A DNA stretch of 64,000 bases. It comes from Labyrinthula sp. Ha. Lineage: Eukaryota > Sar > Bigyra > Labyrinthulida > Labyrinthulaceae. The translations under genes and the position numbers were made by a program. The notes under the pieces are model-generated. The model searched no databases. It was not told where the DNA came from and saw only the letters and a program-made list of their open reading frames with translations. Location: positions 1,612,001 to 1,676,000 of the forward strand of contig JAALGZ010000002.1 in the NCBI GenBank assembly GCA_015227615.1. The letters run 5' to 3'. Below are positions 39,560 to 51,200 of this stretch, piece by piece. Within the stretch, counting starts at the first letter, position 1. Every line of letters begins with the position of its first letter.

Positions 39560-39588
39560 AAACAACACGGTTAAAGATATTATTCTTC

Positions 39589-39653
39589 ATTGGGGTGAGA
39601 TACGAACCCACATCTCTTGGGAGAAAGCAACTCTAATGCTGATCTACTTGAAC
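39589..39653 (-). pseudogene. Degenerate tRNA-like sequence
   Basis: On the minus strand a box-A-like TAGATCAGCATTAGAG is followed by a box-B-like GGGTTCGTATC inside a pairing T-arm (GTGGG / CTCAC). The acceptor strands do not pair, no variable loop fits, and the anticodon stem (loop CTCCCAA) is weak, so a working tRNA is unlikely. It is best read as a decayed tRNA or the head of a tRNA-derived SINE. Confidence 0.45.
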
Positions 39654-40473
39654 ATTCTATTTGTGGGTGCTGATTTTTGAGAGTTGTAGAATCTTCTTAT
39701 ATAAAATATATACTTGACGAATCAACACAGTGCAATCATTTTATGAAAAAATGAAGCCTCTATGGCTTGAACAACCTTTCTTGGTAAGTCACAAAGTGCT
39801 GCCTTACTAGAGTCTATCCAACAATGAACTCTTTGCAAATTATTCATTACGAAGAGGAAAACTTAAAAGTGGAGCAGACTTCGAGTTACGCCATGTAGAA
39901 GCAGAGCTGGTGAATTCACGTTCAGCAATAATGTTGCATACAGCCAAGCTTTTTAGTTTTGCCTAGGCGAAAAGGAAATTAGCATCAAAAAGTTTCTTAA
40001 TGTTCTCCGACCAGGAAAAGGGGTCCCAATACAAAGATATGTTTTTCCATCCTTGCAACGCAAATCATAAGCCAGGAACGATGTTCAAAATCAACTATTT
40101 TATTTTCTTGTAAGGTTCTTGAGGAATAATTTTATTGATACTAGAGTAAATTTGTATAGTTAGGATTTTCCCTTAGATTTGTATTCTTGTCTATTTGAAA
40201 TTTTATTTACTTGTTTCATGTAGTACTTGAATTACTAGAGACACTTTCTCTGTTGCCCGGCCCATACTAGTAAATGTTTTCAACCATCAGACATCGAGGC
40301 CTTCTACCTATAAGATGAGGTTATTCTGATATTCATCCTTGACATAAAATTGGCTTAACAATACTTTCTTAGAACCTACTTGATAAAAACTTACTTAAAG
40401 TAAAGAAATGTGTATGGCAAGACTCAACTAAAGTAAGATTGCAAAAATCACCTAGTGTAACCCAGGAAGGGAC
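39654..40473. other. Intergenic, no gene seen
   Basis: About 0.8 kb between the tRNA-like relic and the stop of the SKI2 gene. Only short ORFs; nothing further could be supported. Confidence 0.45.
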
Positions 40474-43400
40474 TCAAACAAGATATAAAGAGTTTGCAAA
40501 AATGATATCTCTTTTAATAGCTAGTGAAGCTTCTTCCATCTTTTTATACAAATCTGAATCCCCCATAACCTGACTAGCCAACTTTACTTCCCCAATTGTA
40601 TCATTTAGCCTAGAAATGACTCTTACAATCAAGCCTGCATCCATATCGGTCATCTTAGAAATATCTGTAAAATTTTTTCCTTTCCCCCAATGATAAACAA
40701 CTTCTAATAACTGAAAACCAAGTGAATTTTCCAACCAATTATCTTGTAACTCAATCTTATATTCTAATTGCTTTTCATAAAGCTCTTGTCCTAAGGAAAG
40801 AATTTTGTCTCTAGTTCTCAGCAAGAACAACCCTTCATCACCAAGAAGGGCCAACCTTGCATCAGATTCATCTATTTCCTCTTGGTTGGATTTTCTCTTC
40901 ATAATAAACCCACTTAATAAAGCCGCTGCTTGAACTGGTGTTACATCATTCAAATAGTTCCTGAATAACACCTCCGTCATCAGAAACTCATCACAAGTGG
41001 ATATTTCTGGTGCTATTCTTCCCTTCAAGAGAACCGTGTCATCCACATCTGAAATAAATTGATATTCCTTTAGTAACGCTACTCTAGCTTGATAATCAGG
41101 ATATAACTTCAAGTTCTCATCACTTAAAATCTTTCGTCGTTCAACCAGTTGATTCTCTGTCTGCTGAATCTCCGAATATCGTCGCCATAATGAAGTCAAT
41201 ACTTCCGTTAATCCTAATTTCTTTTCTTGATGCACCTCTTCAAGTAGAGTACATAGTGTTGTAAATTCAGATTCATAAGTTTTAAATGCTGTAAACGTTT
41301 CAACAGAGATTTTTCGAAAGTTTTTCTTTGTCTGCTCTTTCTTTACAGGTACAACTTTAAACTCTGAAATATAATCACTGCTGCTGCCTTTTCGTTTCAC
41401 TATTCCGAGCACATTCAAGAATGATATAGGAACGTTCCTTTTACCATTATAGACAAGGAGATCTCCACCACGTAATTTAGCTTTAACGAGACAAACCTTG
41501 ACGAACTGGTTATCCCTCACAAAATCAACTAACACAAGTGAGGACTTTGGTTTGATTACATTTAGAAACTCAGAGGAAAAAACAATCGCAGAGCTCTTGC
41601 ATTTCCAGAGCAGTTCAATCATCTTTGTACTTTTCTCCAAAGGAATATTATTATCTCGATGCAGTAAAAACTTCTCGTCATCTAACTCCCTTAGCTTTTT
41701 TCTATTCTCGCGTTCCATCCTTGCAATTTCAGACAACACATTCTCAGCTCCAATTTGCTTTTGAGTTTTAAATTCTGAGAATGACATTTTAATCATTTCA
41801 GATACCCCTAAATTATTACTGGAACGAAATAACTTCAATATCAAGTTATAAGACAACCTGAACTTCGACTCGAGCTTAATTGGTTTTCCAGTGAGCATCT
41901 TCTTCACATCATCAGGCGAAAGAGCAAATTTATCAAACTTAGAACCCTTCGGATCAAGATTAAAGAATAAAATCACATGGCCAACTTCGTCCTTTCCCCT
42001 CCTTCCTGCTCTGCCACTCATTTGAGTGTACTCCCCAGGTAGCAAGTTTCGAAACTGTACTCCATCATGCTTCCTAAGGCCATTGAACACAACACATTTC
42101 GCAGGCATGTTCACTCCAATAGCAAAAGTTTCTGTAGCAAAAAGAACTTTCACTAATCCAGTCGAAAATAATATTTCAACCACTTCCTTTAAACTAAGAG
42201 ATATCCAATATAAAGAAGTACATTGGCAAAAGACCACTATGATGAACTCCAATCCCTTTTTCGACAAGCTTAGCAATGGCTAGAATTTGAGGAATATTTC
42301 TATCTACTTCACTTAACCTAGCTATAGACTTGTTAAATATTCTGATAATCTTGGCTTTCTCATTTTTTGATGCTAAGTCTATACTCTTGCATTTGAATAC
42401 TTGTTCAGCCTTTGCATCACATTGTTTCTTACTAAATGTAAACAAGACACATGGAAGCATTTCATCCTTTTGGAGAACATCTCTAACTAAAGAGACAATA
42501 TCAGGTTGACTAGAAAACTTCTTCTTCACTGGTTTCTTTTCCTTCTTCATTTCCTTCTTCGTCGGTCCACACAGCTTTTTCAGTGCTTGCAAATGAAATC
42601 CATTACCATCTTTGACCGCATGTAAATACTTCGTTGACTGAACATTTTTTCCTTTCACAACTTTCAAACTAGTGGACTTCTTGAACACATAGTGCTTCAA
42701 AGGAACCGGCCTATAATCTGTTTTCACAACATACACCATCCTTTGTTTTGTTCTTCCAATCCAATTTGAGAACTCCAACGTATTTGGAGTAGTAGCAGAA
42801 AGAAAAATTAGTTTGACATAAGATGGCAACAACAAAATTACTTCTTCCCATACAACTCCCCGATCGATATCGTTTATATAATGAACTTCATCAAACACAA
42901 CAAACTCAATGTCACGCACAATCTCAGCCCCTTTATATAGCATGGATCGCAGAATTTCAGTTGTCATAACCAAACAACACGCATCTTGATTTAAACTTAC
43001 ATCCCCAGTAACAAGTCCCACATTTTGCTTCTCCGGCGTGCTAAAAGTAGTTTTAAAATCTCTAAATTTTTGATTTGACAATGCTTTTATAGGCGACGTA
43101 TAAATAATTCTTGTATTTCTCCTAATAGACATCCCAATAGCGTACTCGGCGACAACCGTTTTTCCAGCTGATGTATGTGCACTTACAAAAACATGATCAC
43201 CACGTTCCAAGTGCATAATTGCCTGCTTTTGAAACTTATCTAGTTCAAAATTAAAACTTCGCGCAGGATTTGCTATTTCAGCATTAAAGAGTCCTGGATC
43301 TAGTTTTGATTCTTCTCCAAAGTTCTCGATCCGCGCCGACTCCTCTTTCATTTCCTCATCCTTAAGATTACTGCTCTCATCGGTTTCTACTGTAATTCCT

Positions 43401-44137
43401 ATTTTTTTCTCATTTTCAGTTTCAGCTTCAGATCCTGAATCTTCATCATCAAAACCTAAATCCCACTCATCTTCGTCGTCATCATCATCTTCTTCTTCAC
43501 CACTGTCATTCTTCTGCAAAGTTGAGTTTTCAAATCTTACTTCGTTGTTAATAATATAACCCAAGTCTTCCCTGAGCGCTCCGTCTAATAGTCTGTCTAC
43601 TCTCTCTACGATATCTTTAACCTGTTTCCTTTCCTTGGCTTCCATTTTTTCATACGCTTCTTTTGTATTAGGAAAACTTGAAGGAAAGTACAATGATGCT
43701 AAATCTTCTGTAGTTTTTTTAATAGCTTGCATATCCGTCAATAAACCACCTGGGTTCACTTCAACCTGTTGTTCCGTAACTTCCAACCATCTCAGTCCAG
43801 CACTTTTTTGTTTCATTTCAATCTCCTTCTTTCTATATTCATCAAAATTTAATTCCTTTGAAATATTTTGAAAGCTTTCTGCATAATTTTTCCAAATAAA
43901 GTTAGGGTATATTTCATCTTGTACGAGGAAAACGGGATCTGGTTGAAGGATTGGATATGTTTTCTTGTTATGTGCGGATATCGCTGCAAATGAGGTATCA
44001 ATAACGCTTTCTTGTTGATTGATTGTTTTAACTTTTTCAAGTGGAGTGTCGAATCTACTATCTTTCTATTAGATAAGCAAATAAAGAAATATTACTGAAG
44101 TGAAGAAAATATCAAAAGCGTTGTTAAAATTTTTCAT
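40474..44137 (-). CDS. SKI2: SKI2-family DExH RNA helicase
   Basis: Three exons: 44137-44096, 44065-42222, 42193-40474, with introns of 30 nt (44066-44095) and 28 nt (42194-42221), giving 1,201 aa. The tiny first exon encodes 14 residues. Motif I AHTSAGKT lies at 310-317, the DEVH box at 406-409 and motif III SAT at 437-439; QMSGRAGRRG is motif VI. Splicing the second intron restores GLLPILKEVVEILF, a signature of the family. NTLEFSNWIGRTKQ and RPVPLKHYVF point to cytoplasmic Ski2 rather than Mtr4. An acidic patch at about 203-215 precedes the helicase core, and the C-terminus, ending in KRDIIFANSLYL, fits the DSHCT region. Known role: the Ski complex unwinds mRNA and feeds it to the cytoplasmic exosome. 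No neighbouring Ski3 or Ski8 is visible. A degenerate repeat lies 200 nt upstream. Confidence 0.95.
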
Positions 44138-44337
44138 TTTGATTTGAATCTAATGACGTGGCGTATAGTTATTTTTTGACAGCAAGAATTTTTCCGTTTT
44201 CTATTACCAAGGATATTCTTACAGAATGAAACTTTCTCGACAAAACTGCTCAAATCCACTTATTGTAGCTCTAATTTAAGAATTTTGTGCTTTGAAATTC
44301 TTTAGTTATGTTTTCCGAAATAAGTCTTTTTGATAAT

Positions 44338-44640
44338 TTATCTGCTCGGTATGAACTATCAAACAGTCAGATACTCGAAATTGAGGCAGAGTAAGCAACA
44401 TGAACATTAGGCGTCAATACTGAGAAAAACAGGCAGTTAGGATTCCCATACGACGTATTTTACTCGATAAAAGCGCTTTGGCGAGCCGAAGAAGTTCCTA
44501 AGTACTCTGTAAATGTTTTTAAATTCTTGGGTTGCTATTATTCTAAGTCTGATGACTCGAAAAGAGTCCTTACATAGTTATTCTTTAGCTTGATTTTAGC
44601 TTTGCTCTTATATTGTTACTTTATCCTAGATATTGTCGCG
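44338..44640 (+). repeat. Degenerate dispersed repeat, copy 2
   Basis: Starts TTATCTGCTCGG like copy 1 and continues with GAACTATCAAACAGTCAGATACTCG and AAATTGAGGC, which match copy 3 at 61109 best. A later block with TTTTAGCTTTGCTCTTATATTG (about 44594-44615) corresponds to TTAGCTTTGCTTTTTCGG in copy 3. The 3' end is uncertain. Confidence 0.6.
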
Positions 44641-47082
44641 AACTGTGTCCGCATTGACGCCTAGGGGCGTTTCAGTCTCTACGACACATAAATATTGGAT
44701 GGAAGAACTTAACTTTCAGTGGAATTATGCTCACAGTAATGCACGTGATTCGTACAACAACAAAGCCGATATAGGGTAGGTTCAGAAAACCACTCGCAAA
44801 TCTCACCCCTAGAAAAACATATATTCTGCCATTCCCCCTCCACATACACATCGTAAATTGAGTCTCTTGACACTAAAGTAAGGAGAATATAGAGTGAGCT
44901 TTAATTTTATGTTTGTTCTTTAGATACTATCCTTAATGGCGTATTATTTTATAACTTATGAACGCTGCTTCCATCGCAAAGTTCTAGAGAAAATAAAGAA
45001 TTTTTATCATAAGAAAGAACTTTAAAATGAATCATCCAGAATTAATATGTACTATTGAGTCGTCGGGAAAATTGCGGTTAATCATGAGTAGCTAGTACAG
45101 TTTCAGTGACAATTGAACAAGAAGAGCAAAATTTTAGGTACCTAAAAGGGGAAATTTATCTTTGCAAAACATATTACAATGTTTTTGTTTTCAGGCTGTT
45201 CAAGAGTTGGGTATAGGTAATCTGAAAAGCCAATGCCAATGTGAAACAAAATTTCCATGAATTGAGCATCTACTTTTAGTCTAGATCATTGCTTTTTGAT
45301 TCTAGGTTTTTTCATGAATTTGAATGGTTATTTTCATTGTATAGAATATCTTGCAATACTTATAAAAAGCTGTATGTTAAGAATCATTTGGCTACGCCTG
45401 CAGAGGTTATTCCTTTGCCAAAACAATAGCTCTTGCAAATAATAATATACCTGAAATTAATGTTCATCAAACATATATCGCTGGTATAGGCGGATGCTTC
45501 CGAATAGCATTTTTTATTAATGAGCAGAAGCCTATCTCAATAGATTAAATATCTACACCCTAATGACTCACCTTTGTGTCTTTAGACAACTCTATTTAAT
45601 GTATGTTAACAATGGAATAGTTGGAGGTGTGACTCTTGTAAGACTGAGCAATAATCAGGAAACAAAGCTTTATTGCTTGCGATACAGTGAAAATCCGCAA
45701 TTTTATTCTGTTTTTTATGTGTTTTCCCAGAAAGAAAACTTTTTTAATTTTTTTCCAACTTACGTAGCAATCCTATTTATAGGGATGAAGGTTTTTCTAG
45801 CAAAGTGTAAGTAGAATTTCGGTTATGTTGCTTCTACAAAAATCACATAGAAAAGCATCAATAGATAATATGAATGGATCAAGTTAACATGAATAATTTA
45901 ATGCCACATTTCAATATTAAAGATATTTTATAATATGTAGTTTGCATATTTCATGATGTACCATCTCTTCCTGGGGACTTCAATGTAACATTTTGGGCGA
46001 TCATGTAGAGCTTACAACTTCAAAGTAACTCATAGCCTTTACTTAAGGCGATTAAGATTCAGATCGGAAGTTTCTATGTCTTTTTCAGAGGAAAAGCAAC
46101 TATACTATCAATACATTGTAATTTTATAACCCTTTTAGTTATAATTTATGAAGGTATTTGACTCCTTATGCCAAGTTTCAATTGAATAACTGTTCTCTAC
46201 GGGTAAACTTCAAGTTTCATAATTCTTAAGAGGCTTGTGGTTATGAATATGAAATTATTTAGTGCATCTAAACCTGGAACAAGTCTTAAAATGTTGTTTT
46301 TACTGCTGTGAAATTATTAAGCTTAAGTTTTCCCCATTTTAAGATGCTTTCTTGATTTTACCTTTACTAATTTTGATTGGGAGAAAATGATAATTGTTGA
46401 TTAGTTTAATTCAGTTTCATTTATTAGAACATATTCGCATAAGGTGCAATATAAATGCAAAATATCTTAAAATAGGGCCAATAGTACCTTAATAGCTTAT
46501 AGAATCTCTTACCATGTTTACATTGCGTCTCATGTAACCATAAATGTGTTTTTACATTTTCTGTGCAATAGATCAAGAAAGCCGAACCCCTTTAATCGTT
46601 CAACTCATCCAGGTCGTAGAGTCAATCTTAACAGAGTTCGCATATTTTAAACTAAATTTGTGCTATAAAATAAACGAAAAGTTAAGAAATTAAAGTAATT
46701 ATTCATTAAGACTACGGTTGGACTACAAGTGAATGAAGTTTCTTTTCAAAGTAAACTTATTTCCCACAGTTATTTTATAGGCAATTATAAACTGTATTGG
46801 AATATGTTTTTTACTATAGTAATAGGAGATACTATTCCAGAATTAAACCCTTAATTAATAACGTTTTAGTTTTAGTCTTAATGCTCTCAACAGATAAAAC
46901 AAATAAGCTAGTTTGTCTTTGACTCAACCCTGATGCATATGTCTTCTTTCAAGAGAAATTCTTTTTTCTTAAGCCCTTATTAGATTGAAGTAAAAGACAC
47001 TTATTTTTTTATTTTTTGTATCTTAGTTTTTGATATGGTTTACCTGATCAACCTCTATGGATTGCTTTCGAACTTCTAACTC

Positions 47083-47159
47083 TATCGATAATACAATATC
47101 AATACTTATCAATTATCGATAATAATTGAAACTGTTTTTCATTGGTCAAATAGACCAAT
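47083..47159 (+). promoter_or_regulatory. Paired TATCGATAAT sites and CCAAT palindrome upstream of APH-1
   Basis: TATCGATAAT occurs twice in direct orientation at 47083 and 47114. Between 47141 and 47159 the inverted repeat ATTGGTC-AAATA-GACCAAT places CCAAT boxes on both strands 27 nt before the APH-1 ATG. CCAAT boxes bind NF-Y in many eukaryotes. Function here is inferred from position. Confidence 0.4.
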
Positions 47160-47186
47160 GGGAAACATCCAAGAAAGAGAATTCAA

Positions 47187-47939
47187 ATGAGCGTTCTACT
47201 TGGAGTCTCTTTTCTACTCTTCCTCTTCGGCCCCTTGCTAGCAGCCTCCTACTTAATCCTGAAAAAACCACACCTCACTCTCATAGCTATTACCGGTGCT
47301 TTCTTTTTTCTACTTTCTACATTTCTCCCGTCCTTTTTCATCGATTTATATTCCCAAAACAAACCTTTAGCGTTCCTCTTTCCCGTACTGCTACTGTCCT
47401 CAATTTCCTGTGAAGGATTTCGATACATACTTACTAAATATTATTTCAAAGCAGAAAGAGAAATTATCTCAAGATCTAGACCAAAAATATCGCAGTCTCC
47501 ATTTTCAGACCTAACTTCCTCTTTAGCTACTGGTTTGGGGTTTTCCTGGTTTTATACTTTGATAATGCAATCTGGAACGATTTCAGCATCTTTTGAAGAA
47601 GATAAATTCGCAGATTTTTTTCTAGAAACATGCCCAGAGATATCTCTTTTCGTAGGTTCCGCAATTATATCTGTTTTGTTTCAGATGATGCACCTCTCCT
47701 TCTCAGTTATGCTGTTCGACGCGTTCAGAAAAGACGAAAAAGATCAATCTGGATCATCTTTCCAAAAGATAGCGTTTGGGAAAAATATCCTACTACATGC
47801 TATGGGTAGTTTGTCAACTACCCTTAATGGTAGAGATGCAGGTTGCAAAGTTGGAATTCCTTTGCTTGCAGTCGTGAGCCTGTTTACCGTGTACCTCGGA
47901 TATAAGACAACGTCAAGCCATAGTTATGAAGTTAGATAG
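47187..47939 (+). CDS. aph1: APH-1, gamma-secretase subunit
   Basis: 250 aa, single exon, with seven hydrophobic segments as in APH-1 (usual length 240-310). It opens LLFLFGPLLA, like the LFGPALA of known members. The fourth segment has ATGLGFSW, where the family carries its GxxxG helix-packing motif. The two invariant transmembrane histidines are present: H169 in QMMHLSFSVMLFDAFRKDEK and H204 in NILLHAMGSLSTTLN, matching H-x-x-W...FFDA and SHLLTSGLTFLN of animals. In the known complex APH-1 scaffolds nicastrin, presenilin and PEN-2 for intramembrane proteolysis; none of these partners is in this window. The start is the first ATG and opens directly into the first membrane segment. It is tail-to-tail with the next mini-gene (35 nt between stops). 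Confidence 0.88.
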   Translation: MSVLLGVSFLLFLFGPLLAASYLILKKPHLTLIAITGAFFFLLSTFLPSFFIDLYSQNKPLAFLFPVLLLSSISCEGFRYILTKYYFKAEREIISRSRPKISQSPFSDLTSSLATGLGFSWFYTLIMQSGTISASFEEDKFADFFLETCPEISLFVGSAIISVLFQMMHLSFSVMLFDAFRKDEKDQSGSSFQKIAFGKNILLHAMGSLSTTLNGRDAGCKVGIPLLAVVSLFTVYLGYKTTSSHSYEVR

Positions 47940-47974
47940 ATCTTGTTTTCTGCACTTAAGATTAAAGTTTTTTT

Positions 47975-48221
47975 CTAGTGTGCTGCTTCACCAAATTTCT
48001 CTTTAGCTGCTCTCTTGTACTTTCCGATGTATCTTCTTGAAAACGGGGAATCGTTTACTCTGTATTCTTTGGATAAACCCATAGCTGGAAGAACTCCAAG
48101 AACCTAAAGTATGATGCAAATAATGAAAAGGTACAAAGGCACCAGTTCCCATGCCGATGACAATGAAATCTCTTGAAACTTCATTAGACAAAAGATTCTT
48201 GAAAGCGTTTGCAAAACTCAT
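47975..48221 (-). CDS. 71-residue single-pass membrane mini-protein
   Basis: Two exons, 48221-48135 and 48103-47975, joined across a 31-nt intron (GTACCT...CTTTAG). Splicing turns an apparent unspliced 72-codon ORF into a better protein: a short N-terminal amphipathic stretch (FANAFKNLLSNEVSRD), one membrane segment (FIVIGMGTGAFVLGVLPAM, about residues 19-37) and a basic tail (SRRYIGKYKRAAKEKF). That layout is common among small mitochondrial inner-membrane subunits of respiratory or ATP-synthase complexes, but I recognise no specific family. The stop lies 35 nt from the APH-1 stop, so the transcripts must overlap or terminate very close together. Confidence 0.68.
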
Positions 48222-51200
48222 CTTGTTGACTTTTTATTGGTATGCGATGTTGCAAGATGAGTAGATTTTGGGCAAACTCTAGCATTAGCGCTTTGCTCAA
48301 TAATTTCCTTTTGTTTCATTCAGTTGCAGGAAATAATACATCAAATTTCCATTCCTAAGAAAAAAGATTTAGAAGCCATAGCCATGCTCTCCTAATATAA
48401 TTTTCTCATCTTGTAGATCTAATTTAAACCTAGTGCTTATATTCATGTTGAAAGACCAAACGATACTTTCATAGTATTCTTGATTATAAGTTTGGTGTAG
48501 GTTAAGAATTGCGAGGGGACATTAAGCATTATTTTTTAAGTCTTTACAGCTTTTACTCTACTAGTTATATGATTACTGAAATTTAAGTTTAACTTTGGAA
48601 ATATCTAATCTAAATTATAGAGAGTGTCATGAATAATGAAATCTTATTTCTGTTGACTGTTTTTCGATTCAACTCGCCATTTTGCAAATCAAACACTATA
48701 GAAATTGAATATTATCTACCCTTAATTACTTAGAAAGGAACTCAATAATTTTAGGGTGGATAGGCTCTCCTTTACTGTCTCTTACACATATTTACAATAT
48801 CTTGAACTCACGACACAATGGGTTTTTATGTTTTTATCTTACTATAACTCTATTTTGACATAAAAGAAAAATAAATTAACTCTAGGCTGGTTTTGAAATA
48901 TATCTCAATATCTATTTCCTCAAACCTTTATCTTAGCATGTTAATGGGATATAAAAAAGGACATTCTTTTTCATGTTGATAATAGATGGACTTGAAGACT
49001 ATTTCACATGGTTGTGAAACTTTGTTAGCCTAAGTTGATACACATATTAAATTATTATTCATAGCCAAAATAGATAGCACTGTAAAATTTTATACCAAAA
49101 CCTGGGAATTTACCGCTATTATGTTTCTGAACAGATAGACCGAGATAAACAAGTTAGTATAAAACCATTTCCCTTATCTTGCAGCTTTTTATCTTAACTG
49201 CTAATGTTAGATTTTAATAGCAGAGAATAATATGTTACTGGGAACTTCTGCTTAATGCATCAATCACTTCAGTGAAAGAAACTATTGGGTATCGCAAATG
49301 AAGCCCAGCTACAGTTCATTAAGACTCAGCTTGATAAACGAATAATAACTAAATATCCAGAATACAAGAGTAACTAGTGTAGTAGATATGGCTAAATCAC
49401 CCTATTAATAGGACTAGGAGCCTCTTAAATAATGAAATCTCATGCGATTCTCGTATTGAAGCTTTAATGCAAGTGAAACCAGTTCATACTCCAGAATTTA
49501 TTTTAAAATGAATATAATGTTTTAAATTGAAGTCGAACTTATCTACTTTAGATAAGGCTATTTCTTACAAATATATTGCATGATTTAAGATCTCCTAAGC
49601 ATTTACTGTGATGCAACGAAATCAGAATAGAGCAATCCTAGATCTCATGAAGAGTGCATTTCCTAAAACCGTTGCACCGAAAATACTTTCACAATATTAC
49701 TCTAGCAAGAGCAAGTAGGTACAGCTACGTGAGGAAAATTTGATATAGATCCCAGCATCTAGGTTATTTTTGTCCTTATTTTCTCTTATTAAAGCTACAA
49801 TTTAAGTTTTGAAAACTTCCAGGTATGACTTTAATGAGAGAAAAGAAAAGGTTTTTATTAAGTAAGAATTCTGATAAGTAATAAGAAGAACAGAAGCTTA
49901 AAGTTCAAATTTGGAACTTTAATTTAGTATTCATAACGTCCAATAATTTGCCATAGTTTTTTGGATACAAGACAATGAATAATTTATAAATTTGTCTCTC
50001 TGATTGATAGATTGATTAATGATTAGGCAGCATTTACAGTAATATCATGTTGTGATATATTAGTATGTAATTATCAAAGGAACTCTCTAAGTTTTTTAAC
50101 GGTCATATAAGAATCTAACTCTCGTAAAAACATATAGCAAAAAAAATAGCTTATAATTAGGAGTACCCAAGACCCGTTTCTAATTGACCACAGTTCGAAA
50201 AGAAGCTTCTAGGGTATTGATTATTGCTGCAACTTTCTAATGAGTCAATTGGGAAACAGTTGCGACCTGGGGCACGGCGCTCGGAAAAGTATTGTGGATA
50301 TTAGATAATTTTTTTCACTAATCCCTTTCTTCTGTAACTTTCCACAGAGAGCATTTGAAATAAATAGGAAACACCAAATAGTAATAATTTCGGCCTGGAA
50401 AGTATCAATTTATGCGGTAAACGGGAAATCTCGTAGAAAGTATTATTTTCTGGAAAAAAAATTCCCATTAGAAACAAGCGAAATAGAGATAAAATTATAA
50501 AAATTCTGGGATATGATGGTAGCACTCCAAAATCTGAAAAAGCTGTGGGAAGCTAATAGCAAATATCGTGGCATATGATGAAACCGGGCCCCGCAATCTA
50601 TTCTGCATTCTAATATGCTCTTAAAATATTACGTATAAATGACAATCTCTTTTGTTCAGTGCATTTTTCGAATTTTCAGTAGGTTAAAGATAATATATGT
50701 CATTTATTTAACTTAATAGGTAATTATAGAACTAGGTAATTATACGGTTCAGAAGAACCTAAGAACACAAAACAAGAATCTAGAGATCTAAAAACTACTA
50801 GAAAATCACATTATATCAAACTTTTTAGTAATATATTTGAATCGGTTACTTTGGAGGGGGTTGTTGAATCGAAGAAGATTGATGTGAGAGCTATATGCTT
50901 TTGGTGCAATATTAGATATTTCCTACGATACAGACACTTTCTTAGAGAAAAGATTTCTTTTGTGAAACCTATTAAAGCAGTTAAGAAATATATAAAGTTT
51001 TACTTCTAAGGAATAAATGACTAATATTTCATGTGTTTGTAGTAGTTTGAATTTTCACGAAATAATACCAATTTCTGAAGCGAAGAAAATTGCACAAGAT
51101 GATTCGCAGAGGCTAGAAAATTGTGGGATCGTTACATTTATACTATAAACATTGAGTTGAATATATATAACATAGGGCAAGCTTATAAACTTTTCAAAGA

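Larger units (their letters stand above)
44138..47186. other. Intergenic between divergent SKI2 and APH-1 genes
   Basis: About 3 kb separating two divergently transcribed genes. It includes a dispersed repeat (44338-44640) and APH-1-proximal palindromes (47083-47159). No further gene is supported; the 83-codon ORF at 45563-45814 is not distinguishable from chance. Confidence 0.5.

Noticed and set aside
47126-47413. 95-codon ORF overlapping the start of APH-1
   Set aside because: Different frame from the clear APH-1 protein; a shadow ORF.
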